Shown here: positions 37,593-47,283 of the stretch, piece after piece
Layout of the letters: every line of letters starts with the position of its first letter
How positions within the stretch are numbered: position 1 is the first letter of the stretch
NCBI RefSeq assembly: GCF_002335525.1
Contig: NZ_BDUF01000011.1
Span: 1 to 64,000 of the forward strand
Reading direction: 5' to 3'
DNA length: 64,000 bases
Source of the DNA: Effusibacillus lacus
GTDB taxonomy: Bacteria; Bacillota; Bacilli; Tumebacillales; Effusibacillaceae
Position numbers and translations under genes: made by a program
The notes under the pieces: model-generated
Database searches by the model: none
Told to the model about the DNA's origin: nothing
Seen by the model: the letters and a program-made list of their open reading frames with translations, nothing else

Positions 37593-38426
37593 ATGATTCA
37601 TATGAGGAATATCTCTCACTCGTACTGGGACGGAATGCGGCAGATCCAGACTTTGGCGGGTGTGGATCTTGAGATTGCGCAGGGAGAGTGGGTGGCTCTT
37701 ACAGGGGCCAACGGTTCGGGAAAATCAACCTTGCTTCGTCTGTGCAACGGACTGGTCATGCCCACGTCGGGCTCCTTGACAGTGGCAGGACTGGATTTAC
37801 TGGATCCGGAACAACGGGATCTTGTCAAACAGAAGGTTCAGATGGTGTTTCAGAATCCGGATGCCCAGATCACCGGCGCCATAGTTGCGGAAGACGTGGC
37901 GTTTGGCCTGGAGAGCCGGGGAATCCCAAGGGAAGAGATGCTGACCCGGATTGACAGGACGACCAGGCAGGTGGGACTTGGAAACAAGTTGTTTGCGGAG
38001 GTTTCCACCCTGTCCGGCGGGCAGAAACAACGGCTTGCCATTGCCAGCGGGCTGGTGTTGGAACCACAGTGCCTGTTGTTTGACGAAGCAACTGCCATGT
38101 TGGATCCTGTCGGGAGGAAGGAAATCCTGTCGCGGGCACACGACCTGTGGAAGTCGGGAGTGACCGTCGTATGGGTCACGCAGCGCTTGCAAGAACTGTT
38201 GGAAGCACCGCGAATCCTGTTCATGGAGCGGGGACAGATCACTTTTGACGGAGACGCGCGAACCCTATTCTATGATACGGACATTCCCGAACGGGCAGGT
38301 TGGGACGTGCCTGCTGTTGTAAAAATCGGCAGGTGGCTCAAGCAACAAGGGGTTCCCATGCAAAACTTGCCGCTTAAGGAAAGGGAGGTGGCGGACCTGC
38401 TATGCGAATGCAGCTTCGTGATGTAA
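37593..38426 (+). CDS. ecfA1: ECF transporter ATPase EcfA1
   Basis: A 277-residue ABC ATPase: Walker A TGANGSGKSTL, Q-loop VFQNPDAQITGAIVAEDVAFG (the NPDxQ form of ECF ATPases), signature LSGGQKQRLAI, Walker B CLLFDEATAMLDP. Start ATG 37593 behind GAAGAGAGGAA. It overlaps the next gene by 25 nt. Probably energises BioY and perhaps other vitamin S components. Confidence 0.93.
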   Translation: MIHMRNISHSYWDGMRQIQTLAGVDLEIAQGEWVALTGANGSGKSTLLRLCNGLVMPTSGSLTVAGLDLLDPEQRDLVKQKVQMVFQNPDAQITGAIVAEDVAFGLESRGIPREEMLTRIDRTTRQVGLGNKLFAEVSTLSGGQKQRLAIASGLVLEPQCLLFDEATAMLDPVGRKEILSRAHDLWKSGVTVVWVTQRLQELLEAPRILFMERGQITFDGDARTLFYDTDIPERAGWDVPAVVKIGRWLKQQGVPMQNLPLKEREVADLLCECSFVM

Positions 38427-40069
38427 GTTTCCAATACGGGAGGGAAACGGCGCTGGAGGGCATCGATCTTGACGTTTCTCCGGGAGCCTTTACCGTTTTG
38501 TGCGGACGGACGGGAAGCGGCAAGTCTACGCTGCTGCAACTGCTGTCGGGTCTCGAGACCCCTTCCTCCGGCGAGGTGATTTTTGAAGGCGGATCTTGCA
38601 ACCAAGTGGGAATCGTGTTTCAGATTCCGGAGAACCAGTTGTTTGCGGCAACAGTCCGTGAGGAACTTGAGTTGGGGCTGCAGATGCACAAGGTACCAAA
38701 GAGGGAAAGACCCTCTCTGATCAAACAAGCCTTGAACCAAGTAGGATTGGAACCGGATGAGTTTCTGGAGAGGTCTCCCTATCTGCTCAGCGGCGGGGAA
38801 AAAAGGCGGGTGGCAATCGCTGCGGCCCTGGTGCTGAAACCGAAGGCATTGGTGCTGGACGAACCGACGGCCGGACTGGACCCGTCTGCCAGCCGTGACC
38901 TTCTCGACATTCTTTATCAATTAAAACGGGATGGCATCACCATTGTAATCGCCACACACGAACTGGATGCTTTTTTCCCGCTGGCTGACAGGATTGTGCT
39001 GCTCAAGGAAGGCAGGATCGTATATAACGGAATTCCTTCGCAATTGGCGGAACACCCTTTTTTCATGGAGGAAGCAGGACTTGAATTCCCCTCCATCGTC
39101 CGTATTTCTTACCTTTTAAGAATGAGGGGCAAAGACATGGGGGCGCCCACAACCGTTGAGGAGTTTCTTGCATCCCTGGAGAAATCTGATGAGAGCAGGA
39201 TGGGGACCAACGAACAGCAAGTGCCCACAGGCAGCCTGGCGGTCACAACAGTCCCGGCAACACCCGTTGGGGTTGTGCAAAATGACTCACAGTCTCTTTG
39301 GAACCCCCATCCCCGCCAGGGCAAGTCCCTGCTTCACCGACTGGATCCAAGGGCCAAATGGGCGGCGATGGTGGGACTGTCCGTGGCTTGTCTCCAGTTG
39401 ACCGCCTTATGGGGGATTGCAACTGCTTTTCTGCTGGCCATCGCTCTGCTTATGATCGCTCAGATCAACTGGCGGAGAGCCGGCACTTTCCTCCGCTCCC
39501 TATCTGTGATGTACATCTTCCTGTTTCTGATATCGGCGATCTCCTTTGGCAATCCGGACTTGTGGATCGGACCGGTTGGCATCTCTTATCAAGGGGCAAC
39601 CAACGGGGCCATCGGGGTGGCCCGTTTTCTGCTGGTGGTTTTGCTGGGGCTTGTGTTTACGGAGACCACATCGGGGGCTCCCTTGCGGGAAGGGTTTGAG
39701 TGGGGCATCCGTCCTTTGCGGAAACTGGGTGTCCCAACGCGGGATCTGTCGCTTGCTGTCTCGGTTGCGCTGCAGTTTGTACCCTGGATTCTGGAAAAAA
39801 TGGGCCAACTGCATAAAGCGTTGCTGGCCAAGGGGAACCGGAAGCCAGGCAGCCGGAAGTTGTCTCCCATTTATCTTCCAAAGCTGGCGGTGCCTCTGCT
39901 GATCTCCATCTTAAGAATGGGAGATGATCTGGCAACGGCGATTGATTCCCGGGGGTACAACCGGACTGCGGAGCGGACCCCATGGTATCAATTGCGGTGG
40001 ACGAAGCAAGACACTGCAGCACTGGCGGTAGTTTCCGGAGTGTGTGTACTATTATTGTGGTGGGGGTAA
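38402..40069 (+). CDS. fused EcfA2 ATPase - EcfT transmembrane subunit
   Basis: Residues 1-235 are a second ECF ATPase (Walker A GRTGSGKSTLLQLL, VFQIPENQLFAATVREE, signature LSGGEKRRVAIAAAL, Walker B ALVLDEPTAGLDP). After a linker of about 60 residues, from about residue 305 (LHRLDPRAKWAAM) begins an EcfT membrane subunit: several helices, coupling-helix regions around RPLRKLGVP and the DSRGYN segment. In most Bacillota EcfA2 and EcfT are separate proteins, so this is a natural fusion of energy and membrane subunit. There is no frameshift in it. Confidence 0.92.
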   Translation: MRMQLRDVSFQYGRETALEGIDLDVSPGAFTVLCGRTGSGKSTLLQLLSGLETPSSGEVIFEGGSCNQVGIVFQIPENQLFAATVREELELGLQMHKVPKRERPSLIKQALNQVGLEPDEFLERSPYLLSGGEKRRVAIAAALVLKPKALVLDEPTAGLDPSASRDLLDILYQLKRDGITIVIATHELDAFFPLADRIVLLKEGRIVYNGIPSQLAEHPFFMEEAGLEFPSIVRISYLLRMRGKDMGAPTTVEEFLASLEKSDESRMGTNEQQVPTGSLAVTTVPATPVGVVQNDSQSLWNPHPRQGKSLLHRLDPRAKWAAMVGLSVACLQLTALWGIATAFLLAIALLMIAQINWRRAGTFLRSLSVMYIFLFLISAISFGNPDLWIGPVGISYQGATNGAIGVARFLLVVLLGLVFTETTSGAPLREGFEWGIRPLRKLGVPTRDLSLAVSVALQFVPWILEKMGQLHKALLAKGNRKPGSRKLSPIYLPKLAVPLLISILRMGDDLATAIDSRGYNRTAERTPWYQLRWTKQDTAALAVVSGVCVLLLWWG

Positions 40070-40074
40070 ACCAA

Positions 40075-40485
40075 TTGACAACAATCTTTACCCATGGAAG
40101 ATTCTGTACAATGGATCACACCAACAATTTCCCAGATGCACACATTCCCACACTGGCAGAACTTGATGAAGCGGTGCCGCACCATCCCCTTTTTCTTACA
40201 AGGATCTGTAACCATGTGTATCTCGCCAATTCTGTGGCATTTGCACGTGCAGGCATTACCCGAACTACCCTGGATCCCCCCGATGGCGGGTTGACAATGG
40301 AAGAAGCAGTGAGATTGTTTACAGTGGGAGGCACTTATGCCACCCGGGAGGAAGCGGTCAAAGGAACGTTGATACCGGGGAAATATGCGGACCTGACTAT
40401 CCTGGACCGGGATATCTGCCGGGAAGATCCGGATATGCTGCTGGAAACTGTGATCGGTGGAGAAACTGTTTACACCGGTTCCTAA
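40075..40485 (+). pseudogene. YtcJ-type amidohydrolase collapsed by in-frame deletions
   Basis: A 136-residue frame from TTG 40075 begins as a YtcJ amidohydrolase (MTTIFTHGRFCTMD), jumps to an internal block (LDEAVPHHPLFLTRICNHVYLANSVAFARAGI, here cut to LFLTRICNHV), then to the C-terminus (TREEAVKGTLIPGKYADLTILDRD). The usual enzyme has about 530 residues and needs metal-binding His and Asp motifs that are all missing. Two clean in-frame deletions are the simplest explanation, and they leave the frame open, so a stable mini-protein could be made. Confidence 0.75.
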
Positions 40486-40493
40486 TCCTGTCC

Positions 40494-40745
40494 AGCGGCA
40501 TTCGGTGCCATTATTGCGATGCAAGAGACCCAGGAGAAGGGAATAACGGCACCCTATGCCGTTATTGCAAACCAGCTGCTGCCTTAACGGCACTCGGTGC
40601 CGCTATCGCAAGCCAGTTGCTACCTTAACGGCACCCTGTGCCGCAATTGCAACCCGGCTGCTGCCTTAACGGCACTCGGTGCCGCTATCGCAAGCCAGTT
40701 GCTACCTTAACGGCACTCGGTGCCGCTATTGCAAGCCAGCTGCTC
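40494..40745. repeat. 41-bp tandem repeat array B
   Basis: About five units of the same 41-bp family as the array at 25845, with starts near 40556, 40597, 40638, 40679 and 40720, and degenerate copies before them. Unit palindromes are CGGCACTCGGTGCCG-like. Same orientation as array A. Confidence 0.88.
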
Positions 40746-40821
40746 CAAACAGCGATATTATTGGTAATGAGTAGTACTCATAAAATCTGAGAAAAAGACA
40801 TCTTCGAACCAAGTTGGTTGT

Positions 40822-42027
40822 TTAAAGACAGCATCTTTTATACTTTTTCCCACTCCCGCATGGACAAGGATCGTTTCTCCCCACTTTTATTAAATTCCTA
40901 TAAGGTATTCCACGTTCAATCGACAATCGTTTCCCTTTTTCTTCCAATAGTTGGCGTTTTTCCCTGTTTGTCGCCCTTCTTATCGTTTCGAATATTTTTG
41001 GATAAAGTTCTTGTGGTATTTGATCTAAACCAGTGTAACTGATACCGGTTGTCCAATCCACCCAGTCGGTAATCTGATATTCCGACGCTGGAAGGCTCCG
41101 TGGGTCAACCGCATTAAAGGTATTTAATAATACTTGTGGTACGGATCGCCCAAAAGGGTTTTGAATGAAGGCACACGGAGTACGAGGATTAATGAGTTGA
41201 AAAGGATGACTCAAGCCGTGGACCAAGGTACGGTCTTGAAGTGCTAATACAAACTGTTGAAGATGGCGAATAATAATTACGCCATCAACTAAAGGAAACT
41301 TAACGGGTTCTCCATTCTTATCCACGTAGAACGAGTTAGGCGTAAAAAGGCCCGAAGCAGAATGTAGTAAAGCAGTTATGGGTTCATAAATAAAATCATC
41401 CCAAACGATAAAGAGTAATCGAAAATCGTTCACAAATGCATTATTTTTGACATATTCCTTGAATTTGTTCTGAGAAGATTTTAAAAAATCTTTAATACGG
41501 TTGTCTAACGGTAGAAGTGTTTTTGTCCCCTGATCTTTCGCATCAATGGTAAACGGCCAACGAGTCGTATACTGGAAGCTGCTCGGGCGATCTTTCTGAA
41601 ATTCCAGAAGAGAAGGTGCCTTCACTTCACCAGCGCAAGGAATACCGTTTATTATAGTGCGAAATTCGGGATTTTTAACTCCTTCTCTTTCTCTTGGTTC
41701 AGATAACAAGTATTTATTTCCTTCGATGATATCCGATACTTCAAGGGCTCTGTTTAGCACCAATACTTCAGCAAACAGTTGAAGCAATTGTTCAAATTGG
41801 TCAATCTGTGTTCCCTTGTAACTACTTATTCTTTCCGCCATAATAGTGGCATAGCCCGGGTATGTTTGATTAATATTCGTGAGAATTTGACATAAAACTT
41901 TGATAAACGGGTGTATCATCCCCGTCCTACTTCTCATATGTGTATGGTAGCTGAGCCAATGGGCACGATTACTTCTATCCATGGGGATCTTTTTTTCAAG
42001 TAACCGTAGCACTTCTAAGAAATTCAT
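40822..42027 (-). CDS. SEC-C motif protein with putative nuclease-like core
   Basis: A 401-residue protein whose C-terminus is a SEC-C zinc motif ([18 protein letters not shown]). The middle contains [20 protein letters not shown] (an E-x-K element) and a following [12 protein letters not shown] strand, which could be a PD-(D/E)xK nuclease core, as in several SEC-C-tagged defence or repair proteins; the motif is suggestive, not proven. The start ATG 42027 (GTGGAGG, 5 nt) is preferred over GTG 42039. The coding and flanking DNA is visibly more AT-rich than the surroundings, with a repeat array on one side, suggesting transferred DNA. Confidence 0.75.
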   Translation of the reverse strand: MNFLEVLRLLEKKIPMDRSNRAHWLSYHTHMRSRTGMIHPFIKVLCQILTNINQTYPGYATIMAERISSYKGTQIDQFEQLLQLFAEVLVLNRALEVSDIIEGNKYLLSEPREREGVKNPEFRTIINGIPCAGEVKAPSLLEFQKDRPSSFQYTTRWPFTIDAKDQGTKTLLPLDNRIKDFLKSSQNKFKEYVKNNAFVNDFRLLFIVWDDFIYEPITALLHSASGLFTPNSFYVDKNGEPVKFPLVDGVIIIRHLQQFVLALQDRTLVHGLSHPFQLINPRTPCAFIQNPFGRSVPQVLLNTFNAVDPRSLPASEYQITDWVDWTTGISYTGLDQIPQELYPKIFETIRRATNREKRQLLEEKGKRLSIERGIPYRNLIKVGRNDPCPCGSGKKYKRCCL

Positions 42028-42280
42028 TTTAGCCTCCACAATGGTTATAAAAATGTAAGATGTTGCTCGTGAAAATTAATTATTTATGCCAAAAAAATAC
42101 CACACAATTTTGTCATAATTCATCATAATTGTTGTTTGGTTTCAACAAAATTGACACAACAATTGGTGCAGTTTACTTACTCTTCATAAATCATTTTCAT
42201 AACTCCATTAGCTAACAATTCCCCTGTCAAAAGCAGTGTCATTTTAAATGAGATTTTAAATGACCCTGTTAAAACAATAG

Positions 42281-42323
42281 AAAATGACGTGCCAAAACTG
42301 TATGTCAGTAGCACGTCATTTTA
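42281..42323. repeat. inverted repeat AAAATGACGTGC ... GCACGTCATTTT
   Basis: A 12-bp perfect stem with a 17-nt loop in the gene-free, AT-rich interval 42040-42396. It could be a terminator or a mobile-element end. A second hairpin (GCACCCGA ... TCGGGTGC, 42345-42383) follows. No gene was found in this interval. Confidence 0.5.
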
Positions 42324-42396
42324 CATGTCATTTTTCATTTTTGCACCCGAAAACCGGACCCGTTAGAAGGAGATCGGGTGCTTTTAATACAACAAT

Positions 42397-43980
42397 CTAA
42401 ATCATTTTGGGGCCGGCCTGCCGGATCTCGTCCGCCACGTCCGGGAACTTCTCGAAGTTCTTGATGAAGCGGGCCGCCAGCTCACGGGCTTTCTCATCAT
42501 AAGCCGCTTTGTCTGCCCATGTGTTGCGGGGATTGAGCACTTCGGACGGCACTCCGTGAACGCGGTCAGGAATCAGGACGCCAAAGACCGGATCGGCCGT
42601 AAAGGTTGCATGCTTAATGCTTCCGTTGATGGCGGCGGTTACCATGGCCCGTGTGTAAGAAAGGTTCATGCGTTTGCCAATGCCGTAAGGACCGCCCGAC
42701 CATCCAGTATTTACAAGATACACATGGGCGTTGTGGGCGTCAATTTTGTCCCCCAGCATATTGGCATAAACAGATGGTCGCAATGGCAGGAACGGTGCGC
42801 CAAAACAGGTGGAGAACGTTGCCTCCGGTTCGGTTACGCCCCGTTCGGTTCCCGCCAGTTTCGAAGTATAGCCGGACAGGAAATGGTACATCGCCTGTTC
42901 CCGGGTCAACTTCGAGATCGGGGGCAGCACTCCGAATGCATCTGCCGTCAGGAAGACAATCACTTCGGGGTGACCTGCAATTCCGGGTATGACAGCGCCC
43001 GGGATGTAATCAATCGGGTAGGCCGCCCGTGTGTTTTCGGTCAGGGAGTTATTGTGATAATCGGCCACACGGGTGTCACGGTCGAGAATCACATTCTCCA
43101 GCACGGAACCAAAGCGGATGGCGTTCCAGATTTGCGGTTCCTTCTCTTCGGACAGGCCAATGCATTTTGCATAGCAACCGCCTTCAAAATTAAACACCCC
43201 GCGGTCAGACCAACCGTGCTCGTCATCCCCGATCAACCGGCGGTCGGGGTCAGCGGAGAGAGTGGTTTTCCCGGTGCCCGACAATCCAAAGAACAGGGCT
43301 ACATCTCCTTTCTCCCCGACATTTGCGGAACAATGCATCGGGAAGACGCCCTGTTCGGGAAGCATGCAATTAAGAACGCTGAAAATCGATTTTTTCATCT
43401 CACCCGCATATTCGGTACCGCCGATGAGAACTACCTGTTTTTCAAAGGATACAACAATAAAGGTCTCCGAATGGGTCCCGTCGGCAATCGGATCGGCCTT
43501 CAGCCCCGGCAGTCCGATCACCGTGAATTTCGGCTGATGCTCCTCAAGTTCTTCCGGGGTGGGACGGACAAACAATTGATGAACGAACAGATTGTGCCAA
43601 GCATATTCGTTGATTACGCGAATTGGCAAACGGTAACGAATGTCCCCTCCGGCAAATCCGTTGAATACAAACAATTCACGCTCTTTCATGTATTCCAAAG
43701 CCCGTTGGTACAGGCGGTCAAACTGTTCCGGGGAAATCGGCTGGTTAACCGGCCCCCACGCAATCTTATGATGAATGGAGGGCTCGTCGACGATGAATTT
43801 GTCTTTGGGTGACCGACCGGTGTATTTGCCGGTCGTGGCCCGAAAAGCGCCTGACGAGGCAAGAATCCCTTCGTTCCGGGACAGGGCCGCTTCCACCAGT
43901 TTGGGCACGGACAGGTTATGATGCACCCGTTCCGTTTGTAAAATATCATGCAATTCCACAGGATAAGCGTTAGCTTTCAT
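42397..43980 (-). CDS. pckA: phosphoenolpyruvate carboxykinase (ATP)
   Basis: A 527-residue ATP-dependent PEPCK (oxaloacetate + ATP to PEP + CO2 + ADP; gluconeogenesis). Motifs seen are [48 protein letters not shown] (kinase-1a loop with GLSGTGKT, here partly quoted), LIGDDEHGW (metal-binding) and [12 protein letters not shown]-like segment. ATG 43980 gives the length of the B. subtilis enzyme; an earlier ATG (43992) is possible. The antisense frame across the gene is not coding. Confidence 0.95.
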   Translation of the reverse strand: MKANAYPVELHDILQTERVHHNLSVPKLVEAALSRNEGILASSGAFRATTGKYTGRSPKDKFIVDEPSIHHKIAWGPVNQPISPEQFDRLYQRALEYMKERELFVFNGFAGGDIRYRLPIRVINEYAWHNLFVHQLFVRPTPEELEEHQPKFTVIGLPGLKADPIADGTHSETFIVVSFEKQVVLIGGTEYAGEMKKSIFSVLNCMLPEQGVFPMHCSANVGEKGDVALFFGLSGTGKTTLSADPDRRLIGDDEHGWSDRGVFNFEGGCYAKCIGLSEEKEPQIWNAIRFGSVLENVILDRDTRVADYHNNSLTENTRAAYPIDYIPGAVIPGIAGHPEVIVFLTADAFGVLPPISKLTREQAMYHFLSGYTSKLAGTERGVTEPEATFSTCFGAPFLPLRPSVYANMLGDKIDAHNAHVYLVNTGWSGGPYGIGKRMNLSYTRAMVTAAINGSIKHATFTADPVFGVLIPDRVHGVPSEVLNPRNTWADKAAYDEKARELAARFIKNFEKFPDVADEIRQAGPKMI

Positions 43981-44143
43981 GCGACAGATCATATCCTTTC
44001 CACCCAATATGGGGTACCTTTACTAAATTCGATTGTATTATAATATGTCATATTCATCAATTGTTACATACTAATTCATTTTGTGAATTAAATGTGAAAA
44101 ATCTGAATGTCTGACAGTAACCGAATGTTGGAAGCCAAAGTCT

Positions 44144-44293
44144 ATTGAGGTGGAACCAAAACCGGTCGCCAAAGGCGCCAAGCTGGAAGAGATTCTGCAG
44201 GTTGAGAAGGAATTGACCCGTGTCCGCAGCGAAATTGAGTGGGCGCAAGGAGGAAGAAAGTCTTCACGGACGAAAGTTTCACAAATACAATAA
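44144..44293 (+). pseudogene. DUF4349-type protein fragment
   Basis: A short plus-strand frame reads KGAKLEEILQVEKELTRVRSEIE, which is the coiled-coil hallmark of DUF4349 surface proteins, and then stops. No start, promoter or remaining domains are present. It is a leftover from a deleted gene upstream of hutH. Confidence 0.5.
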
Positions 44294-44316
44294 TTGTATA
44301 TAAGGTGGCGAGGCAT

Positions 44317-44379
44317 ATGAACAGGTGTAGCAGGACAACTGAACATAGGCCCACAATAAAAGGGCTGCATGGAAGATGA
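44317..44379 (+). CDS. candidate leader peptide upstream of hutH
   Basis: A 20-residue ORF (MNRCSRTTEHRPTIKGLHGR) has a strong ribosome binding site (AAGGTGG, 8 nt before the ATG). Its last codons cover the 5' arm of the terminator at 44358-44400, and it stops in the loop. A ribosome finishing the leader would melt the terminator. It contains two His codons. This could be translation-coupled attenuation of hut. It is an inference from geometry only. Confidence 0.4.
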   Translation: MNRCSRTTEHRPTIKGLHGR

Positions 44380-44402
44380 ACCTTTCATGCAGCCCCTTTT
44401 AT
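44358..44402 (+). terminator. terminator / attenuator upstream of hutH
   Basis: AAAAGGGCTGCATG ... CATGCAGCCCCTTTTATTTT, strong stem, 34 bp before the hutH start. Confidence 0.75.
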
Positions 44403-44435
44403 TTTGATAAAGCGGGAAAGGGGTAGATAACTGCT

Positions 44436-45956
44436 ATGGTAACGTTGGACGGATTGACACTAAAATTGGAAGATGTGATCAGGGTTGCGCAGGAGGGGGA
44501 AAAAGTTTCGATTTCTAAGGAAGCCTGGGAGCGGGTGGTGCGATGCCGCAATCGCGTCGAGCAAATGGTTGCCAATCACGAGACGGTGTATGGGGTGACG
44601 ACCGGGTTTGGCAAGTTTTCCGACGTATCGATTTCACCGGAAGATGTCGAACAACTGCAGACCCATTTGATCCGCAGCCATGCCTGCGGGGTGGGGCCGG
44701 CCCTGTCGCAGGACGTGGTGCGCGCCATCATGATGCTTCGCGCCAATGCACTGGCCAAAGGGTATTCCGGAATTTCGGCCGACACGCTTCGATTGTTGGA
44801 GGACTGCTTGAATCACGGGGTGCATCCGGTGATTCCGGCGAAAGGGTCGCTTGGAGCGAGCGGGGATTTGGCTCCGCTTTCCCATTTGGCGCTTCTTCTG
44901 ATGGGGGAAGGGGAGGCCGACTATCAGGGAATGAGAATGCCGGCGGAACAGGCGCTTTCCAAAGCGGGATTGTATCCGGTCCGTTTGAAAGCGAAAGAAG
45001 GGTTGGCGTTAATTAACGGTACCCAAGCGATTACCGGAATTGGAGCATTGACTTATGCAAGGGCCGAACGTTTGGTCCGCATCGCCGACTTAATTGCCGC
45101 AATGACAGTGGAGGTGCTTCGCGGAATCCCCGACGCGTTCGATCAAGGGATTCAACAGGTGCGCCCCTATCCTGAACAAGCGGCTGTAGCGGCCAATATG
45201 AGAGAGATTCTGCAGGGTTCGAAGCTTACGACCCGACAAGGGGAGCTGCGGGTTCAAGACGCTTATTCCCTTCGCTGCATCCCTCAGGTGCATGGTGCGG
45301 TAAGACAGGTCTTAACCTACGTGGAAGACAAACTTTCGATCGAGATCAATTCCGCAACCGACAACCCTTTGATTTTTCTGGAGAACGGCAAGGTGATTTC
45401 GGGCGGGAATTTTCACGGACAGCCGGTTGCGTTTGCGATGGACTTTTTGAAAATCGGCTTGAGCGAACTGGCCAATATTTCGGAACGGCGCCTGGAAAGA
45501 ATGGTCAACTCCCAGCTTTCCGGCGGGCTGCCGCCGTTTTTGTCACGGCGTCCCGGACTTGAATCCGGCATGATGATTCCGCAGTATGTGGCGGCTTCAC
45601 TGGTTTCGGAAAACAAAGTGTTGTGTCACCCTTCCAGTGTGGATTCGATTCCGTCTTCCGCCAACCAGGAGGATCATGTCAGCATGGGAACCAATGCGGC
45701 ACGGCACGCGAAAGAGGTTATTGAGAATGTGGCCCGGGTGCTTGCAATCGAATTGATTGCCGCTTGTGAAGCAGCCGACCATCACGGACCCCATCTCTTG
45801 GCCCCTGCCACCCGCAGATTGCACGACTTGGTCCGGGAGACGGTAAAACCTCTTTTGCAGGACAGATCGCTCACGCCGGATATTGAACATGTGGCGAACC
45901 TGTTATTGGATGGTGTATGGTTGAATCAATTAGTCTCCCAGGGAGGGAAAACTTGA
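44436..45956 (+). CDS. hutH: histidine ammonia-lyase
   Basis: A 506-residue HutH converting histidine to trans-urocanate and ammonia. The MIO prosthetic group forms from Ala-Ser-Gly in GSLGASGDLAPLSH (about 142-144). The C-terminal helix region contains SSANQEDHVSMGTNAARHA. First enzyme of the hut pathway whose other enzymes are at 51873, 52876 and 54619. Probably co-transcribed with the AraC-type gene that starts 19 nt downstream. Confidence 0.97.
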   Translation: MVTLDGLTLKLEDVIRVAQEGEKVSISKEAWERVVRCRNRVEQMVANHETVYGVTTGFGKFSDVSISPEDVEQLQTHLIRSHACGVGPALSQDVVRAIMMLRANALAKGYSGISADTLRLLEDCLNHGVHPVIPAKGSLGASGDLAPLSHLALLLMGEGEADYQGMRMPAEQALSKAGLYPVRLKAKEGLALINGTQAITGIGALTYARAERLVRIADLIAAMTVEVLRGIPDAFDQGIQQVRPYPEQAAVAANMREILQGSKLTTRQGELRVQDAYSLRCIPQVHGAVRQVLTYVEDKLSIEINSATDNPLIFLENGKVISGGNFHGQPVAFAMDFLKIGLSELANISERRLERMVNSQLSGGLPPFLSRRPGLESGMMIPQYVAASLVSENKVLCHPSSVDSIPSSANQEDHVSMGTNAARHAKEVIENVARVLAIELIAACEAADHHGPHLLAPATRRLHDLVRETVKPLLQDRSLTPDIEHVANLLLDGVWLNQLVSQGGKT

Positions 45957-45974
45957 CGGAGCGAGGGATCGGAA

Positions 45975-47168
45975 ATGGACCAGGAACCGTACAATACCGC
46001 CTTTTCTCACCTTTTAATCTCGGGGACGGTTGTTCATGAGGCAGGTTTTGAAGATTTGCAGCATAAATTCGGCATCCATGTTCGCCCGAATACGGTAATG
46101 GTGGTGTCGATCGACCGGTATCCGGATTTGGCGCTGGGGAAGCCGCTTGCATGGCGGATGTTGATCGGAAGACAAATCGTGCAAAGCGTGCAGGACTCCA
46201 TAAAAGAGCCGTTCCTCCGGATTTGGGCAGAGGAGGGCGTATTGGCGGTTCTTTTGGAACTCTCGCTGGAACATCCGCTGGAGAAAAATTATGAAGCGGT
46301 CACCCGGAACATTGCACGCAAAATTCAAAGGCACGCCTCTTCCCGGGGTGTGTCGGTTTCCATTGGCATCGGGACGTATTGTGACAACCCCTATTTGCTG
46401 CAATATTCGTATGAAGAAGCGAAAGAATCGATGGTGGATCGCTTTTTCCAAGGAAACCGCCTGATTTTTCATTATGAAAAGAAAAGGAGCACAAACACCG
46501 CCCGGAACCATCCGCTTTCTTCCCGGGAACGTATAGAACTGCTGGCACGGGTGAGGATCGGCGATAAGGGGGGGACTGTGACGCTGCTCAAAAACCTGAT
46601 GGAGAAACTGGCCCAAGTCCATAAGTACAATGTGAACATGTTTAAGTCGGAAGTGGTCGATCTGGTCATGAGCATCACAAGAATCGTGATCGAATCGGGG
46701 GCTGACGCTGCGACCGTTCTCTCGGAAAACGCCAAATTCATTCAGGGGTTATACAGTACCATCCGCTATGACAAGTTTGAGAAAAAAGTTTGCGACTACG
46801 TGGACCATTTGGCGACACAAGTGGAAGACCCGGAACTTTCAAGCTGCCATCCTTTAATCGGACAAGCGGTCCGGTACATGAAAGAGAACCTGGACAGAGC
46901 CGTCTCTCTGCGTGAAGTAGCACAATATTGTTGTTTGAGCGTTTACTATTTCAGCCGCTTGTTCAAGAAAGAAACCCGCTGCAGTTTTGTGGACTATCTC
47001 AACAAAATCCGCCTGGAGAAAGCCTTGTATTATCTGGAAACGACCGATTTCACCGTACAGCAGGTGGCAATGCACGTAGGATTTCAGGACGCCAACTATT
47101 TCAGCCGTATCTTTAAAAAATACATGAACACGACTCCCACCGAATACCGGAAAGCAAAATTGTGCTAA
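45975..47168 (+). CDS. AraC-family regulator with GGDEF-like (CdaR type) domain
   Basis: A 397-residue regulator. The middle (about 50-180) resembles the degenerate GGDEF-like domain of CdaR/YesN regulators (VSIGIGTYCDNP...SYEEAKESM), which lacks cyclase residues. The last 100 residues are an AraC double HTH (VSLREVAQYCCLSVYYFSRLFKKE, then ATDFTVQQVAMHVGFQDANYFSRIFKKYMNTTPTEYR). Lying directly after hutH and before the ABC transporter, it is a good candidate for the hut activator. Confidence 0.88.
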   Translation: MDQEPYNTAFSHLLISGTVVHEAGFEDLQHKFGIHVRPNTVMVVSIDRYPDLALGKPLAWRMLIGRQIVQSVQDSIKEPFLRIWAEEGVLAVLLELSLEHPLEKNYEAVTRNIARKIQRHASSRGVSVSIGIGTYCDNPYLLQYSYEEAKESMVDRFFQGNRLIFHYEKKRSTNTARNHPLSSRERIELLARVRIGDKGGTVTLLKNLMEKLAQVHKYNVNMFKSEVVDLVMSITRIVIESGADAATVLSENAKFIQGLYSTIRYDKFEKKVCDYVDHLATQVEDPELSSCHPLIGQAVRYMKENLDRAVSLREVAQYCCLSVYYFSRLFKKETRCSFVDYLNKIRLEKALYYLETTDFTVQQVAMHVGFQDANYFSRIFKKYMNTTPTEYRKAKLC

Positions 47169-47283
47169 TTCTGGGCAACTTCATCCGCTTAAAATCGGCA
47201 GAATTCATTGTAGAATTTGGTGCAGAAGAAATTTTCTAAATAGTTATAAGATTAGACGAAACGGATGGACAGGGGGTCTCACA

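Noticed and set aside
42556-43812. Long plus-strand open frame antisense to pckA
   Set aside because: It lies fully over the conserved pckA gene, has no ribosome binding site and no recognisable motif; it is a by-product of codon bias.
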